Shown piece by piece: positions 1 to 7,923 of a stretch of DNA of 33,976 bases. The position numbers and the translations under genes are program-made. Positions within the stretch are counted from its first letter, which is position 1, and every line of letters starts with the position of its first letter. The notes below the pieces were generated by a model. It was not told the origin of the DNA, did not search any database, and was given only the letters and a program-made list of their open reading frames with translations. The DNA is from Kineosporia sp. R_H_3 (GTDB taxonomy: Bacteria > Actinomycetota > Actinomycetes > Actinomycetales > Kineosporiaceae): positions 1 through 33,976 of the forward strand of contig NZ_MWLL01000076.1 of the NCBI RefSeq assembly GCF_002198675.1. Reading direction: 5' to 3'.

Positions 1-663
1 TTCGAGGCCGTGCCGGCGGGGGAGCCGAGGGCGGCCGTCGTCGTCCTGCCCGACATCCGCGGCCTGCACCCGTACTACCGCGCGCTCGCGGAGCGGCTCG
101 CCGAGGCCGGGTACCACGCGGTCGCGATCGACTACTTCGCGCGCACGGCGGGTGCGTCGATGCGCGACGAGGGCTTCGACTGGCAGGCCCACGTGCCGCA
201 GGTGACGCCGGAGCACGTCCTCGCCGACGTCACCGCGGCGGTCGGGCACGTCTCGCCCGACGGCACGCTCCCCGTGCTCACCCTCGGGTTCTGCTTCGGC
301 GGCGGGCACTCGTGGGGGCTCGCGGGCAGCGGGCTGGCGGCCGTCGGCACGCTCGCGGGTGCGGTCGGCTTCTACGGCCGACCGGCTCTGCTCGCGGAGC
401 GTGCCGCGGACGTCGCGGCGCCGGTCCTCATGCTCGTCGCGGGGGCCGACCACGCGATCCCGGCTGCCGACGTCGTCGCCGTCGCGGACGACGTCCGGGC
501 CGGTGGCGCGGACGTCGAGGTCCACGTCTACGACGGGGCGCCGCACTCCTTCTTCGACCGCACCTACGCCGACCACGCGGACGCCTGCACCGACGCGTGG
601 CGGCGGATCGTCGCGTTCACCGACCGGGTCGCGGGCGGTCCGCGCCGGGTCGCCGCGGGCTGA
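1..663 (+). CDS. dienelactone hydrolase family protein (5'-truncated by window edge)
   Basis: This is an alpha/beta-hydrolase of the dienelactone hydrolase family, cytoplasmic, with unknown substrate. The frame is open to the first base of the window, so the true start probably lies upstream; an in-frame GTG at 10 is the first visible start. Numbered from that GTG, the nucleophile elbow reads G-F-C-F-G-G with Cys95 as the family's cysteine nucleophile. Asp147 (in GADHAIP) and His179 (in GAPHSFF) complete the Cys-Asp-His triad expected of the family. The N-terminal VVLPDIRGL segment matches the strand and oxyanion region of these enzymes. About 217 residues are visible against a usual 220-250, so little is missing. 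No operon partner can be seen upstream, and the next gene starts 130 bases downstream with its own promoter. Confidence 0.85.
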   Translation, partial: FEAVPAGEPRAAVVVLPDIRGLHPYYRALAERLAEAGYHAVAIDYFARTAGASMRDEGFDWQAHVPQVTPEHVLADVTAAVGHVSPDGTLPVLTLGFCFGGGHSWGLAGSGLAAVGTLAGAVGFYGRPALLAERAADVAAPVLMLVAGADHAIPAADVVAVADDVRAGGADVEVHVYDGAPHSFFDRTYADHADACTDAWRRIVAFTDRVAGGPRRVAAG

Positions 664-720
664 GCGTCCACCACCCGCTCGTCGCCCAGGTTCCCGGGCG
701 CTGCGGGGACGTCGTCGAGG

Positions 721-737
721 CCGGCCGGACCGGCCGG
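721..737 (+). terminator. possible hairpin terminator after the dienelactone hydrolase gene
   Basis: The inverted repeat CCGGCC / GGCCGG has a five-base loop and lies 58 bases after the stop codon. There is no T-tract, and short GC palindromes arise by chance at this base composition, so this is only a candidate. Confidence 0.3.
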
Positions 738-781
738 GCCGGAGGCCCGAAAAGCGGTTGCAGCGCGGCCCCTCGGCGCCG

Positions 782-787
782 CAGGCT
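782..787 (+). promoter_or_regulatory. -10 element CAGGCT of a leaderless gene
   Basis: The hexamer CAGGCT is followed by six bases and then the ATG at 794. This places the expected transcription start on the first base of the start codon. No Shine-Dalgarno sequence is present. The same geometry recurs at many genes in this window. Confidence 0.55.
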
Positions 788-793
788 CGGGGG

Positions 794-1795
794 ATGCCCG
801 CCGCGCCCGCCCCGCTCCTGACCTGGGTCCCGCTCGCCGCCGAGAACGTGCCGGTCTGGCACCGCCTCGTCGAGGCGTGCACCGAGGCGGACGGCGGCGA
901 GGAGCACCTCACCGTCGAGGACCTGCACGACGAGCTGGAGCCGGAGTGGCTGGACCTGGCCCGTGACTCGCTCCTCGGCCTCGACGCCGACGGGGTCGCG
1001 CGTGCGTTCGGGCTGACGCTCGTGCGGCCGGGGGCGTCCGCCGAGCGCCGGGTCATCCTCTGGGGCGGCGTCGACCCGCAGCGCCGCGGCCTGGGCATCG
1101 GGCGCGAGCTCCTGCGCCGGCAGGTCGCGCGGGTCGGCGAGATCCACGCCGCCGCCGGTGACGGGCGCCCGACCGCCGCGTACGTCTCGGCCAAGGAGGA
1201 CCTGGAGTCCGCGGTGCGCCTGCTCGCCCGGTCCGGCTTCGAGAAGGTCCGGCTCAACCACGTCATGCTGCGGGCCCTGCCGAAGGCGGGCGGCAGCCTC
1301 CCGGACGTCCGGGTGCCGGATGGCGTCCGGTTCGTCACCTACACCGAGGAGCTCTCCGAGCACCTGCGGCAGGCCCACAACCTGGCCTTCGCGGATCACT
1401 GGGGGTTCGTCCCGTGGACGCCGGCGGAGTGGCGGCAGTGGACCGTCGAGCAGCGGTGGTTCCGGCCGGACTGGAGCGTCGTCGCGCTCACCGGCGACCC
1501 CGCCGACGGCGGCATCGCGGGCTACGCGCTGAGCGCCGGGTACGAGCCGGACTGGGGGCCGCAGGGCTTCACCGAGGGCTGGACGAGCAAGCTCGGGGTG
1601 CTGCCGGCGCAGCGTGGCCGGGGGCTCGCCAAGGCGCTGCTCGCGGAGTCGATGCGGCGGTTCGCGGCCGACGGCATCGAGTACGCCGGGCTCGACGTGG
1701 ACGCCGAGAACGTCAGCGGCGCACTCGGGCTGTACACGGCGACGGGCTACGAGGTCCGCAGCACGACGGGGTCGTGGCGGCTCGGCGCACCCTGA
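794..1795 (+). CDS. tandem double-GNAT N-acetyltransferase
   Basis: This is a 333-residue protein made of two GNAT folds in tandem. The acetyl-CoA pyrophosphate-binding motif A appears twice: once near residues 93-110 (VDPQRRGLGIGREL) and again near 266-284 (LGVLPAQRGRGLAKALL). Two-domain GNATs of this size are typical of actinobacteria; mycothiol synthase MshD is one example. The sequence does not identify an acceptor, and I do not claim MshD. The ATG at 794 was chosen because a CAGGCT -10 hexamer lies six bases before it, which fits a leaderless transcript. The open frame continues upstream into the preceding gene's 3' end, but that part has no GNAT character. Both motifs look intact, although in double GNATs often only one domain is catalytic. 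Confidence 0.85.
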   Translation: MPAAPAPLLTWVPLAAENVPVWHRLVEACTEADGGEEHLTVEDLHDELEPEWLDLARDSLLGLDADGVARAFGLTLVRPGASAERRVILWGGVDPQRRGLGIGRELLRRQVARVGEIHAAAGDGRPTAAYVSAKEDLESAVRLLARSGFEKVRLNHVMLRALPKAGGSLPDVRVPDGVRFVTYTEELSEHLRQAHNLAFADHWGFVPWTPAEWRQWTVEQRWFRPDWSVVALTGDPADGGIAGYALSAGYEPDWGPQGFTEGWTSKLGVLPAQRGRGLAKALLAESMRRFAADGIEYAGLDVDAENVSGALGLYTATGYEVRSTTGSWRLGAP

Positions 1796-1838
1796 CCCGC
1801 GTGCCCCCGGCGGCACCCGTCCGGCGGGACGCCGCGCG

Positions 1839-3005
1839 TCAGTACGACCTCGGCAGCCCGAGGACGTGGTGGCCGAGGTACGCCAGGACGAGGTTGTTGC
1901 TCACCGGCGCCGTCCGGTAGAGCCGGGTCTCGCGGAACTTGCGCTCGACGTCGTACTCGACGGCGAAACCGTAGCCGCCGTGCGCGTCGAGGCTCGCGTT
2001 CGCGGCCGCGAAGGACGCCTCGCTCGCGAGGAGCTTGGCCATGTTCGCCTCCGCCCCGCACGGCAGCCCGGCGTCGAACCGGCGGGCGGCGTCCAGGCGG
2101 ACGAGGTCCGCCGCACGCAGCTGCGCGTAGGCGTGCGCGAGCGGGAACTGGATGCCCTGGTTCGCGCCGACCGGCCGGCCGAAGACCTGCCGCTGCGAGG
2201 CGTAGCCGACGGCCCGGTCGAGGAGGAAGCGGCCGTCGCCGAGGCACTCGCTCGCGATGAGGATCCGCTCGGCGTTCATGCCGTCGAGGATCTGCCGGAA
2301 CCCCTGGCCCTCGACGCCGACGAGCGCGTCCTCGGGGACGACGACGCCGTCCAGGAAGACCTGCGTCGTGCTGTGGTTCATCATCGTCGCGATCGGCCGG
2401 ATCTCGATCCCGGGGGTGCCGCGCAGGTCGACGAGGAACGTCGAGAGCCCGTCGGAGGGCCTGGCGGAGGGTTCGGCGCCGTCCGCGCGGGGCGCCGTCC
2501 GGGCGAGCAGCAGCATGAGGTCGGAGTGCTCGGCGCGTGACGTCCAGATCTTGCCGCCGTCGATGCGCCAGCCCTGCGGCACCCGGACGGCGCGCGTCGT
2601 GATCCGGGTCGTGTCCGAGCCGGCCTCCGGCTCGGTGACGCCGAACGCCTGCAGCCGCAGCGCACCCGAGGCGATCTGCGGCAGCCACCGCCGCTTCTGC
2701 TCCTCGCTGCCGTGCCGCAGCAGCGTGCCCATGACGTACATCTGCGCATGGCACGCCGAGGGGTTCGCCCCGGACGCCGCGACCTCCTCGAGGATCACCG
2801 CCGCCTGGGTGAGCGTCGCGCCACCGCCGCCGTACTCCTCGGGCACGAGCGCCCCGAGGTAGCCGGCGGCGGTCAGCGCGTCGACGAACGCGGTCGGGTA
2901 GCGGTCGGGCTCGAGCCCCTGCCAGTAGCTGCCGGGGAAGTCGGCGCACACGGCGCGGACGCCGGCCCGCAGGTCGTCGTGCTCGGGCAGCGGCGTGAGC
3001 TCCAT
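1839..3005 (-). CDS. acyl-CoA dehydrogenase
   Basis: This is a 388-residue FAD-dependent acyl-CoA dehydrogenase that oxidises an acyl-CoA to the 2-enoyl-CoA and passes electrons to an electron-transfer flavoprotein. The middle-domain flavin motif FGVTEPEAGSDTT is at about residues 121-133. The C-terminal helical domain carries the family's HGGYGFAVEYDVERKFRETRLY segment at 342-363. The YEGT-type catalytic glutamate used by medium- and short-chain enzymes is absent: the equivalent loop reads YRTAPVSNN. A glutamate is present at 246 in GMNAERIL, the helix-G position used by isovaleryl-CoA dehydrogenase, so the base has probably moved. The substrate is unknown. The ATG at 3005 gives a standard length. 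The gene lies 35 bases downstream of parC on the same strand, but the functions are unrelated, so it may be read in part from the parC transcript. Confidence 0.9.
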   Translation of the reverse strand: MELTPLPEHDDLRAGVRAVCADFPGSYWQGLEPDRYPTAFVDALTAAGYLGALVPEEYGGGGATLTQAAVILEEVAASGANPSACHAQMYVMGTLLRHGSEEQKRRWLPQIASGALRLQAFGVTEPEAGSDTTRITTRAVRVPQGWRIDGGKIWTSRAEHSDLMLLLARTAPRADGAEPSARPSDGLSTFLVDLRGTPGIEIRPIATMMNHSTTQVFLDGVVVPEDALVGVEGQGFRQILDGMNAERILIASECLGDGRFLLDRAVGYASQRQVFGRPVGANQGIQFPLAHAYAQLRAADLVRLDAARRFDAGLPCGAEANMAKLLASEASFAAANASLDAHGGYGFAVEYDVERKFRETRLYRTAPVSNNLVLAYLGHHVLGLPRSY

Positions 3006-3040
3006 GCCGCCAGCCAACCAGCCTCCCGGCCCGGCAGGGC

Positions 3041-5527
3041 TCAGGCGCGTCCGAACGGGCCGCCGACCGCGGCGACCGGCTGCGGCAGCGGAGTCCCGGA
3101 GCCGTCCCGGCGCGGGTCGGGCGTCGGCAGCGTGAGGGCGACGCCGTTCGCGGCCGACGCGACCGGTGGCGCCGCCCCGGCCCACGCGAGCAGCAGGGTG
3201 TCCTCGCCCTTGAGGAAGCGGTGGCAGCGCACGCCGCCCGTCGCCCGCCCCTTGACCGGGAACTCCGCGTACGGCGTGACCTTCGCCGTCCCCGGCTGGG
3301 TGCCGGGCAGGGCGGACGTCGAGCCGGCGACCGTGACGACCGCGGCTCCCCACTCGCCGTCCGGGATCCGCAGGTCGACGACCCCGAACCAGGCGACCTT
3401 CGCGCCGGTCGCGAGGTTGATGCCGGCCATCCCGCCCGCGGCCCGGCCCTGCGGCCGGACCTTGTCGGCGCCGAAGCGCAGGAGCTGGGCGTCGTCCGTG
3501 ACGAAGACGAGGTCGCACTCCTCGTGCGGCAGCTCGGCGGCGCCGACGACGGTGTCGCCGTCCTTGAGCGCGATGAACTCCCAGGAGTCCTTGTTCGACG
3601 GGTGGTCCGTCGTGACCCGCTTGACGACGCCCTGCGCGGTGCCGACCGCGAGGCCGGGGGAGTCCTCGCGCAGGGACGAGAGCGCGAGGAGCCGCTCGCC
3701 CTTCTCCAGGGCGAGGAACTCGGCGACCGGAGCCCCGCCGGACAGCGACGGGCTCGTCGAGGTCGGCGGCAGCGCGGGCATGTCGAGGATCGGCAGCCGG
3801 ACCATCCGGCCCAGGCTCGTCACGGCCGCGACCTCGCCGCGGGCGGTCGACCGGACGGCGCTCACGACGACGTCGTGCGACGCGCGCTGCGCCGGGTCGA
3901 CCGGCGGCAGCGGCTCGTCCGAGCCGGTCCGGGCGAGCAGCCCGGTCGACGACAGGAGCACCCAGCACGGGTCGTCGGCGACCTCGAGCGGCGCGGCGGA
4001 CCGGCGGCTCGCGGTGACGGTCTGGCCGGCGGACTCCAGGAGCACGGTGCGCCGCGGCGTCCCGAACTCGGCGGAGACCGCGGCGAGCTCGTCGGACACG
4101 ACCCCGCGCAGCAGCGCGTCGTTCTCGAGGATCGCCGTGAGCTCGTCGATCTCCCGCTGCAGGTCGGACTTCTCCTTCTCGAGCTCGATCGTCGAGTACT
4201 TCGTGAGCCGCCGCAGCGGCATCTCGAGGATGTACTCGGCCTGCACCTGGGTGAGGTCGAAGACCTGCATGAGCCGGTCGCGGGCCTGCGCGGTGTCGTC
4301 GCTGCCGCGGATGAGCGCGATGACCTCGTCGATGTCGAGGATCGCGACGAGCAGGCCCTCGACGAGGTGCAGCCGGTCGAGCCGCTTGGTCCGGCGGAAC
4401 TCCGAGCGCCGGCGGACGACGTCGAGCCGGTGCCCGACGTAGACCTGGAGGAGCTCCTTGAGCCCGAGCGTGCGCGGCTGGCCCTCGACGAGCGCGACGT
4501 TGTTGATGCCGAAGGAGTCCTCGAGCGGGGTGAGCCGGTACAGCTCCTCGAGGACCGCCTCGGGGTTGAACCCCGACTTGATCTCGATGACGAGGCGCAT
4601 GCCCTGCTTGTTGTCCGAGTAGTCGTCGATGGCGCTGATGCCCTGGAGCTTCTTCGCCTGGACGAGGTCGCTGACCTTCTCGATGACCTTCTCGGGCCCG
4701 ACGAGGTACGGCAGCTCGGTGACGACGATGCCCTGCTTGCGGGCCGTGACGTTCTCGATCCTGGCGGTGGCCCGGGTGCGGAACGTGCCGCGGCCGGTCG
4801 CGTACGCCTCGCGGATGCCCTCCAGACCGACGATCTTGCCGCCGGTCGGCAGGTCCGGGCCGGGGACGAACTTCATGAGGTCGTCGAGGGTGGCGTCCGG
4901 GTTCGCGATGAGGTGCCGGGCCGCGCCGACGACCTCGACGAGGTTGTGCGGCGCCATGTTCGTCGCCATCCCGACGGCGATGCCGGACGACCCGTTGACG
5001 AGCAGGTTCGGGAAGGCCGCCGGGAGCACCTCGGGCTGGCTGAGCTGGCCGTCGTAGTTCGGGACGAGGTCGACGACCTGCTCGTCGAGGCCGTCGGTCA
5101 TGAGCATGGCGGAACGCGCCATCCGCGCCTCGGTGTACCGGTACGCCGCCGGACCGTCGTCCAGGCTCCCGAAGTTGCCGTGCCCGTCGATGAGCGGCAG
5201 CCGCAGCGTGAAGTCCTGCGCGAGCCGGACGAGCGCGTCGTAGATCGCACCGTCGCCGTGCGGGTGGAGCTTGCCCATGACGTCGCCGACGATGCGGCCG
5301 CACTTGACGTGCGGGCGGTCGGGCCGCAGGCCCATCTCCGACATCGTGTAGAGGATCCGGCGCTGCACCGGCTTCATGCCGTCGCGGGCGTCCGGGAGCG
5401 CGCGCGAGTAGATGACGGAGTAGGCGTACTCGAGGAACGCCCCCTGCATCTCCTGCTCGACGTCGATGTCGACGATGCGCTCGGTGAAGTCCTCCGGGGG
5501 CGGCGGTGCGCTGCTCCGGCGTGCCAT
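3041..5527 (-). CDS. parC: DNA topoisomerase IV subunit A (type IIA topoisomerase, GyrA/ParC family)
   Basis: This 828-residue breakage-reunion subunit pairs with ParE to decatenate and relax DNA. The N-terminal winged-helix domain carries the catalytic tyrosine Tyr131 (in RYTEARMA). The quinolone-resistance region HPHGDGAIYDALVRLAQ spans 88-104. The tower and coiled-coil region holds VTELPYLVGPEKVIEKVSDLV and the segment with EMPLRRLTKYSTIELEKEKSDLQREI. The C-terminal beta-pinwheel follows from about residue 500. I see no GyrA-box (QRRGGKG-like) in the C-terminal part, and gyrB is not adjacent, so ParC fits better than GyrA. Gly93 sits where E. coli GyrA has Ser83; Asp97 corresponds to Asp87. 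The start is ATG at 5527, with Shine-Dalgarno GAGGAG at 5537-5542, nine bases upstream. The open frame continues upstream but without family similarity. Confidence 0.88.
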   Translation of the reverse strand: MARRSSAPPPPEDFTERIVDIDVEQEMQGAFLEYAYSVIYSRALPDARDGMKPVQRRILYTMSEMGLRPDRPHVKCGRIVGDVMGKLHPHGDGAIYDALVRLAQDFTLRLPLIDGHGNFGSLDDGPAAYRYTEARMARSAMLMTDGLDEQVVDLVPNYDGQLSQPEVLPAAFPNLLVNGSSGIAVGMATNMAPHNLVEVVGAARHLIANPDATLDDLMKFVPGPDLPTGGKIVGLEGIREAYATGRGTFRTRATARIENVTARKQGIVVTELPYLVGPEKVIEKVSDLVQAKKLQGISAIDDYSDNKQGMRLVIEIKSGFNPEAVLEELYRLTPLEDSFGINNVALVEGQPRTLGLKELLQVYVGHRLDVVRRRSEFRRTKRLDRLHLVEGLLVAILDIDEVIALIRGSDDTAQARDRLMQVFDLTQVQAEYILEMPLRRLTKYSTIELEKEKSDLQREIDELTAILENDALLRGVVSDELAAVSAEFGTPRRTVLLESAGQTVTASRRSAAPLEVADDPCWVLLSSTGLLARTGSDEPLPPVDPAQRASHDVVVSAVRSTARGEVAAVTSLGRMVRLPILDMPALPPTSTSPSLSGGAPVAEFLALEKGERLLALSSLREDSPGLAVGTAQGVVKRVTTDHPSNKDSWEFIALKDGDTVVGAAELPHEECDLVFVTDDAQLLRFGADKVRPQGRAAGGMAGINLATGAKVAWFGVVDLRIPDGEWGAAVVTVAGSTSALPGTQPGTAKVTPYAEFPVKGRATGGVRCHRFLKGEDTLLLAWAGAAPPVASAANGVALTLPTPDPRRDGSGTPLPQPVAAVGGPFGRA

Positions 5528-5662
5528 GACGGTGATCTCCTCGCTGCTGCGTGCGACGCCGCCCGCGGGGTGGGGGAAGCGGCGGCGTCGCAGGCATTGT
5601 CCCTTGCCCGGCCCCGGGGGCGGCGGAGCGACCCGCCCGCGCGGCGTCCGGGCGGTGCTTGG

Positions 5663-5668
5663 CAGGAT
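5663..5668 (+). promoter_or_regulatory. -10 element CAGGAT of a leaderless gene
   Basis: CAGGAT is followed by six bases and then the GTG at 5675. It supports that GTG as both transcription start and translation start. Confidence 0.55.
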
Positions 5669-5674
5669 CGTCGG

Positions 5675-6739
5675 GTGGCCCCCGACGAGATCGACACCCA
5701 TCCCGCCGTCGTGGCGGCCGGCACGCTGGCCGACGACCTGCTGGCCCCGGCCGCGGCCGAGGTGGACCGGACGACCGTGCCGCGCTCGCACCTCGACGCG
5801 CTCGCCGCCGCCGGACTGCTCGGGGTCTCCGCCCCGGTCGCCGTGGGCGGCCTCGGCGCGCCGCCGGCCGTCGTCCGCCGCACCCAGGAGCTGATCGCCG
5901 GCGCCGACCTGTCGACGTGGTTCGTGCAGATCCAGCACCACACCTGCGCGCCGATGGCCCTCGACGCGGGCCGCGAGGATCTCGCGAGGGACCTCGCGAG
6001 CGGCCGGGCCGTCGCCGGCATCGCGTTCTCGCACCTGCGCCGGCGGCCCGCCCGCCTGGTCGAAGCGGTCCCGGACGGCGCGGGCTGGCGGCTCGTCGGC
6101 GACGCGCCCTGGTACACCGGCTGGGGGATCAACGACGTCGCCCTGCTCGGCGGGGCGACCGACGACGGCCGGGTCGTCTTCGGGGTCGTGCCGGCCCGCG
6201 AGCAGCCGGGGCTGACCGCCTCCGCGCCGATGGACGTCGCCGCGCTGCGCTCGGCCGTGACCGTGACGCTGCACCTCGACGGGCTGCGGCTGCGGCCGGA
6301 CGACGTCCTGCTCGTCGACGACGTCGAGGCCTGGGCCCGGCGGGACGCCCGGCCGTCCGCGAACCCGGTCCCCGCGGTCTTCGGCGTCGCCGAGTCGGCC
6401 CTCGACCTGCTCGCCGCGCGCGGCCGGCGCCGCGACGAGCCCGCCGCCGTCGAGGCGGCCGAACGGCTGCGGGCCCGGGTGCTCGAGGTGAAGGCCGAGG
6501 TCCACCATCTCCTCGACGAGGTCGACCCGGACGCGCAGATGCCGCGCAGGCTGCGGCTGCGGGCGCGCGCGCAGGCGCTCATGGTCGAGTGCACGACGGC
6601 GCTCGTCGTCGCCGGCGCGGGCGCGTCGATGGCGGCGTCCGACCCCGCGCAGCGCAAGGCCCGCGAGGCGCTGTTCCTGCTCATCCAGGCGCAGACCCGG
6701 CCCGCCCGGTCGGCGGCGCTCGACGCGTTCGCCCGCTGA
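5675..6739 (+). CDS. acyl-CoA dehydrogenase-like flavoprotein, divergent
   Basis: This 354-residue protein has the overall acyl-CoA dehydrogenase layout. It has an N-terminal helical segment with SHLDALAAAGLLGVSAPVAVGGLG, a middle beta-domain near residues 100-215, and a C-terminal helical domain ending in LFLLIQAQTRPARSAALDAFAR. The usual flavin motif TEPGAGSD is missing: the equivalent stretch reads AFSHLRRRPARL, followed by APWYTGWGINDVAL. Together with the short length, this suggests a member that is not a classical dehydrogenase. It could be a flavin-dependent monooxygenase-like relative or a non-catalytic one. The GTG at 5675 was chosen because a CAGGAT -10 hexamer lies six bases upstream; an open frame continues upstream antisense to parC but is not coding. 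It is divergent from parC with 147 bases between the starts. Confidence 0.7.
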   Translation: MAPDEIDTHPAVVAAGTLADDLLAPAAAEVDRTTVPRSHLDALAAAGLLGVSAPVAVGGLGAPPAVVRRTQELIAGADLSTWFVQIQHHTCAPMALDAGREDLARDLASGRAVAGIAFSHLRRRPARLVEAVPDGAGWRLVGDAPWYTGWGINDVALLGGATDDGRVVFGVVPAREQPGLTASAPMDVAALRSAVTVTLHLDGLRLRPDDVLLVDDVEAWARRDARPSANPVPAVFGVAESALDLLAARGRRRDEPAAVEAAERLRARVLEVKAEVHHLLDEVDPDAQMPRRLRLRARAQALMVECTTALVVAGAGASMAASDPAQRKAREALFLLIQAQTRPARSAALDAFAR

Positions 6740-6767
6740 CCCCTCGCGGGCCGCGACCCCGGGGTCG

Positions 6768-6773
6768 TAGGTT
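6768..6773 (+). promoter_or_regulatory. -10 element TAGGTT of a leaderless gene
   Basis: TAGGTT matches the actinobacterial TANNNT consensus and is followed by seven bases and then the ATG at 6781. No Shine-Dalgarno sequence is visible. Confidence 0.65.
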
Positions 6774-6780
6774 CGCGGTC

Positions 6781-7767
6781 ATGGACTACGTGCGTCTGGG
6801 CTCCACCGGTCTCAAGGTCTCCCGGATCTGCCTCGGCATGATGAGCTACGGCGACCCGTCGTGGCGCGCCTGGGTGCAGGGCGAGGACGTCGCCGACCCG
6901 ATCGTCCGGGAGGCGGTCGAGGCCGGTGTCACGTTCTTCGACACCGCGGACATGTACTCCGTCGGCGTGAGCGAGGAGATCACCGGGCGGCTGCTCGGGA
7001 AGTACTTCACGAACCGGGACGCCTACGTCCTCGCCACCAAGGTGTTCTGGCCGATGGGGCACGGCCCGAACGACGCGGGGCTGTCCCGCAAGCACGTCAC
7101 GGCGGCGCTCGACGCCTCGCTGCGGCGGCTCGGCACCGACCACGTCGACCTGTACCAGATCCACCGGTTCGACCCGCAGACGCCCGTCGAGGAGACGATG
7201 GAGGCGCTGCACGACGCCGTCCGCGCCGGGAAGGTGCGCTACCTCGGCGCCTCGAGCATGTACGCATGGCAGTTCGCGACGATGCAGCACGTCGCGCGCG
7301 AGCACGGCTGGACGCCGTTCGTCTCGATGCAGAACCACTACAACCTCGCCTACCGCGAGGAGGAGCGGGAGATGCTGCCGTTCTGCCGGGCGACCGGGGT
7401 CGGCGTCGTCCCGTGGAGCCCGCTCGCCCGGGGCCTGCTCACCCGGCCGCGACCGGCGGACGCCGCGGCCGCCCGCGACGTCACCGTGCGGGCCGGCAGC
7501 GACGCTGTCGCGGACTCCATGTACACCGAGGCCGACCACGCCGTCGTCGACGCCGTCGAGCAGGTCGCGCTAGCGCGCGGCGTCCCGATGGCCCAGGTCG
7601 GGCTCGCCTGGCTGCTGTCCCGGCCCGGCGTCACCGCCCCGATCGTCGGCGCGACGAAGGAGCGGCACCTCACGGACGCGCTCGGTGCGCTCGAGGTCCG
7701 GCTCACCGACGACGAGGTCGCCGCGCTCGAGGCGCCGTACGTGCCGCACCCGGTGCTCGGGCACTGA
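6781..7767 (+). CDS. aldo/keto reductase
   Basis: This is a 328-residue NADPH-dependent oxidoreductase with a TIM-barrel fold, cytoplasmic. The catalytic tetrad is complete: Asp54 and Tyr59 (FFDTADMYS), Lys87 (LATKVFW) and His128 (LYQIHRFD). The C-terminal nucleotide-binding part has WSPLARGLLTR and the IVGATKERHL segment that grips the cofactor phosphate. The sequence resembles the general-stress/YhdN-like class of soluble aldo/keto reductases, but the substrate cannot be named. The start is ATG at 6781, preceded by TAGGTT at leaderless spacing. It lies 41 bases after the acyl-CoA dehydrogenase-like gene but appears to have its own promoter. A strong hairpin follows the stop codon. Confidence 0.93.
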   Translation: MDYVRLGSTGLKVSRICLGMMSYGDPSWRAWVQGEDVADPIVREAVEAGVTFFDTADMYSVGVSEEITGRLLGKYFTNRDAYVLATKVFWPMGHGPNDAGLSRKHVTAALDASLRRLGTDHVDLYQIHRFDPQTPVEETMEALHDAVRAGKVRYLGASSMYAWQFATMQHVAREHGWTPFVSMQNHYNLAYREEEREMLPFCRATGVGVVPWSPLARGLLTRPRPADAAAARDVTVRAGSDAVADSMYTEADHAVVDAVEQVALARGVPMAQVGLAWLLSRPGVTAPIVGATKERHLTDALGALEVRLTDDEVAALEAPYVPHPVLGH

Positions 7768-7777
7768 GGACCCGCGG

Positions 7778-7802
7778 CCCGGGCGGCGCTGCGCCGTCCG
7801 GG
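7778..7802 (+). terminator. hairpin terminator after the aldo/keto reductase gene
   Basis: A ten-base-pair stem (CCCGGGCGGC with GCCGTCCGGG, one G-U pair) encloses a five-base loop and lies ten bases after the stop codon. There is no T-tract, which is common for actinobacterial terminators. Confidence 0.55.
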
Positions 7803-7923
7803 GGACGGGTCACCCGGACGGCTGACGACCGAACCGGGCACGGTCGCACCGGAACGCCCGTCTCGTGCGGTTCGCCCCTTCCGTGCGGTCAAGCCCCGGT
7901 GGCCCCCCGCCGATGACCGCCGC

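Noticed and set aside
794-1795. Mycothiol synthase (MshD) identity for the double-GNAT protein
   Set aside because: The two-domain layout fits, but I see no MshD-specific signature, so only the general family is called.
7803-7923. Cyclic-di-nucleotide riboswitch before the secreted EEP protein
   Set aside because: Secreted actinobacterial proteins often carry such leaders, but I could not match the conserved segments of the ydaO or GEMM classes here.
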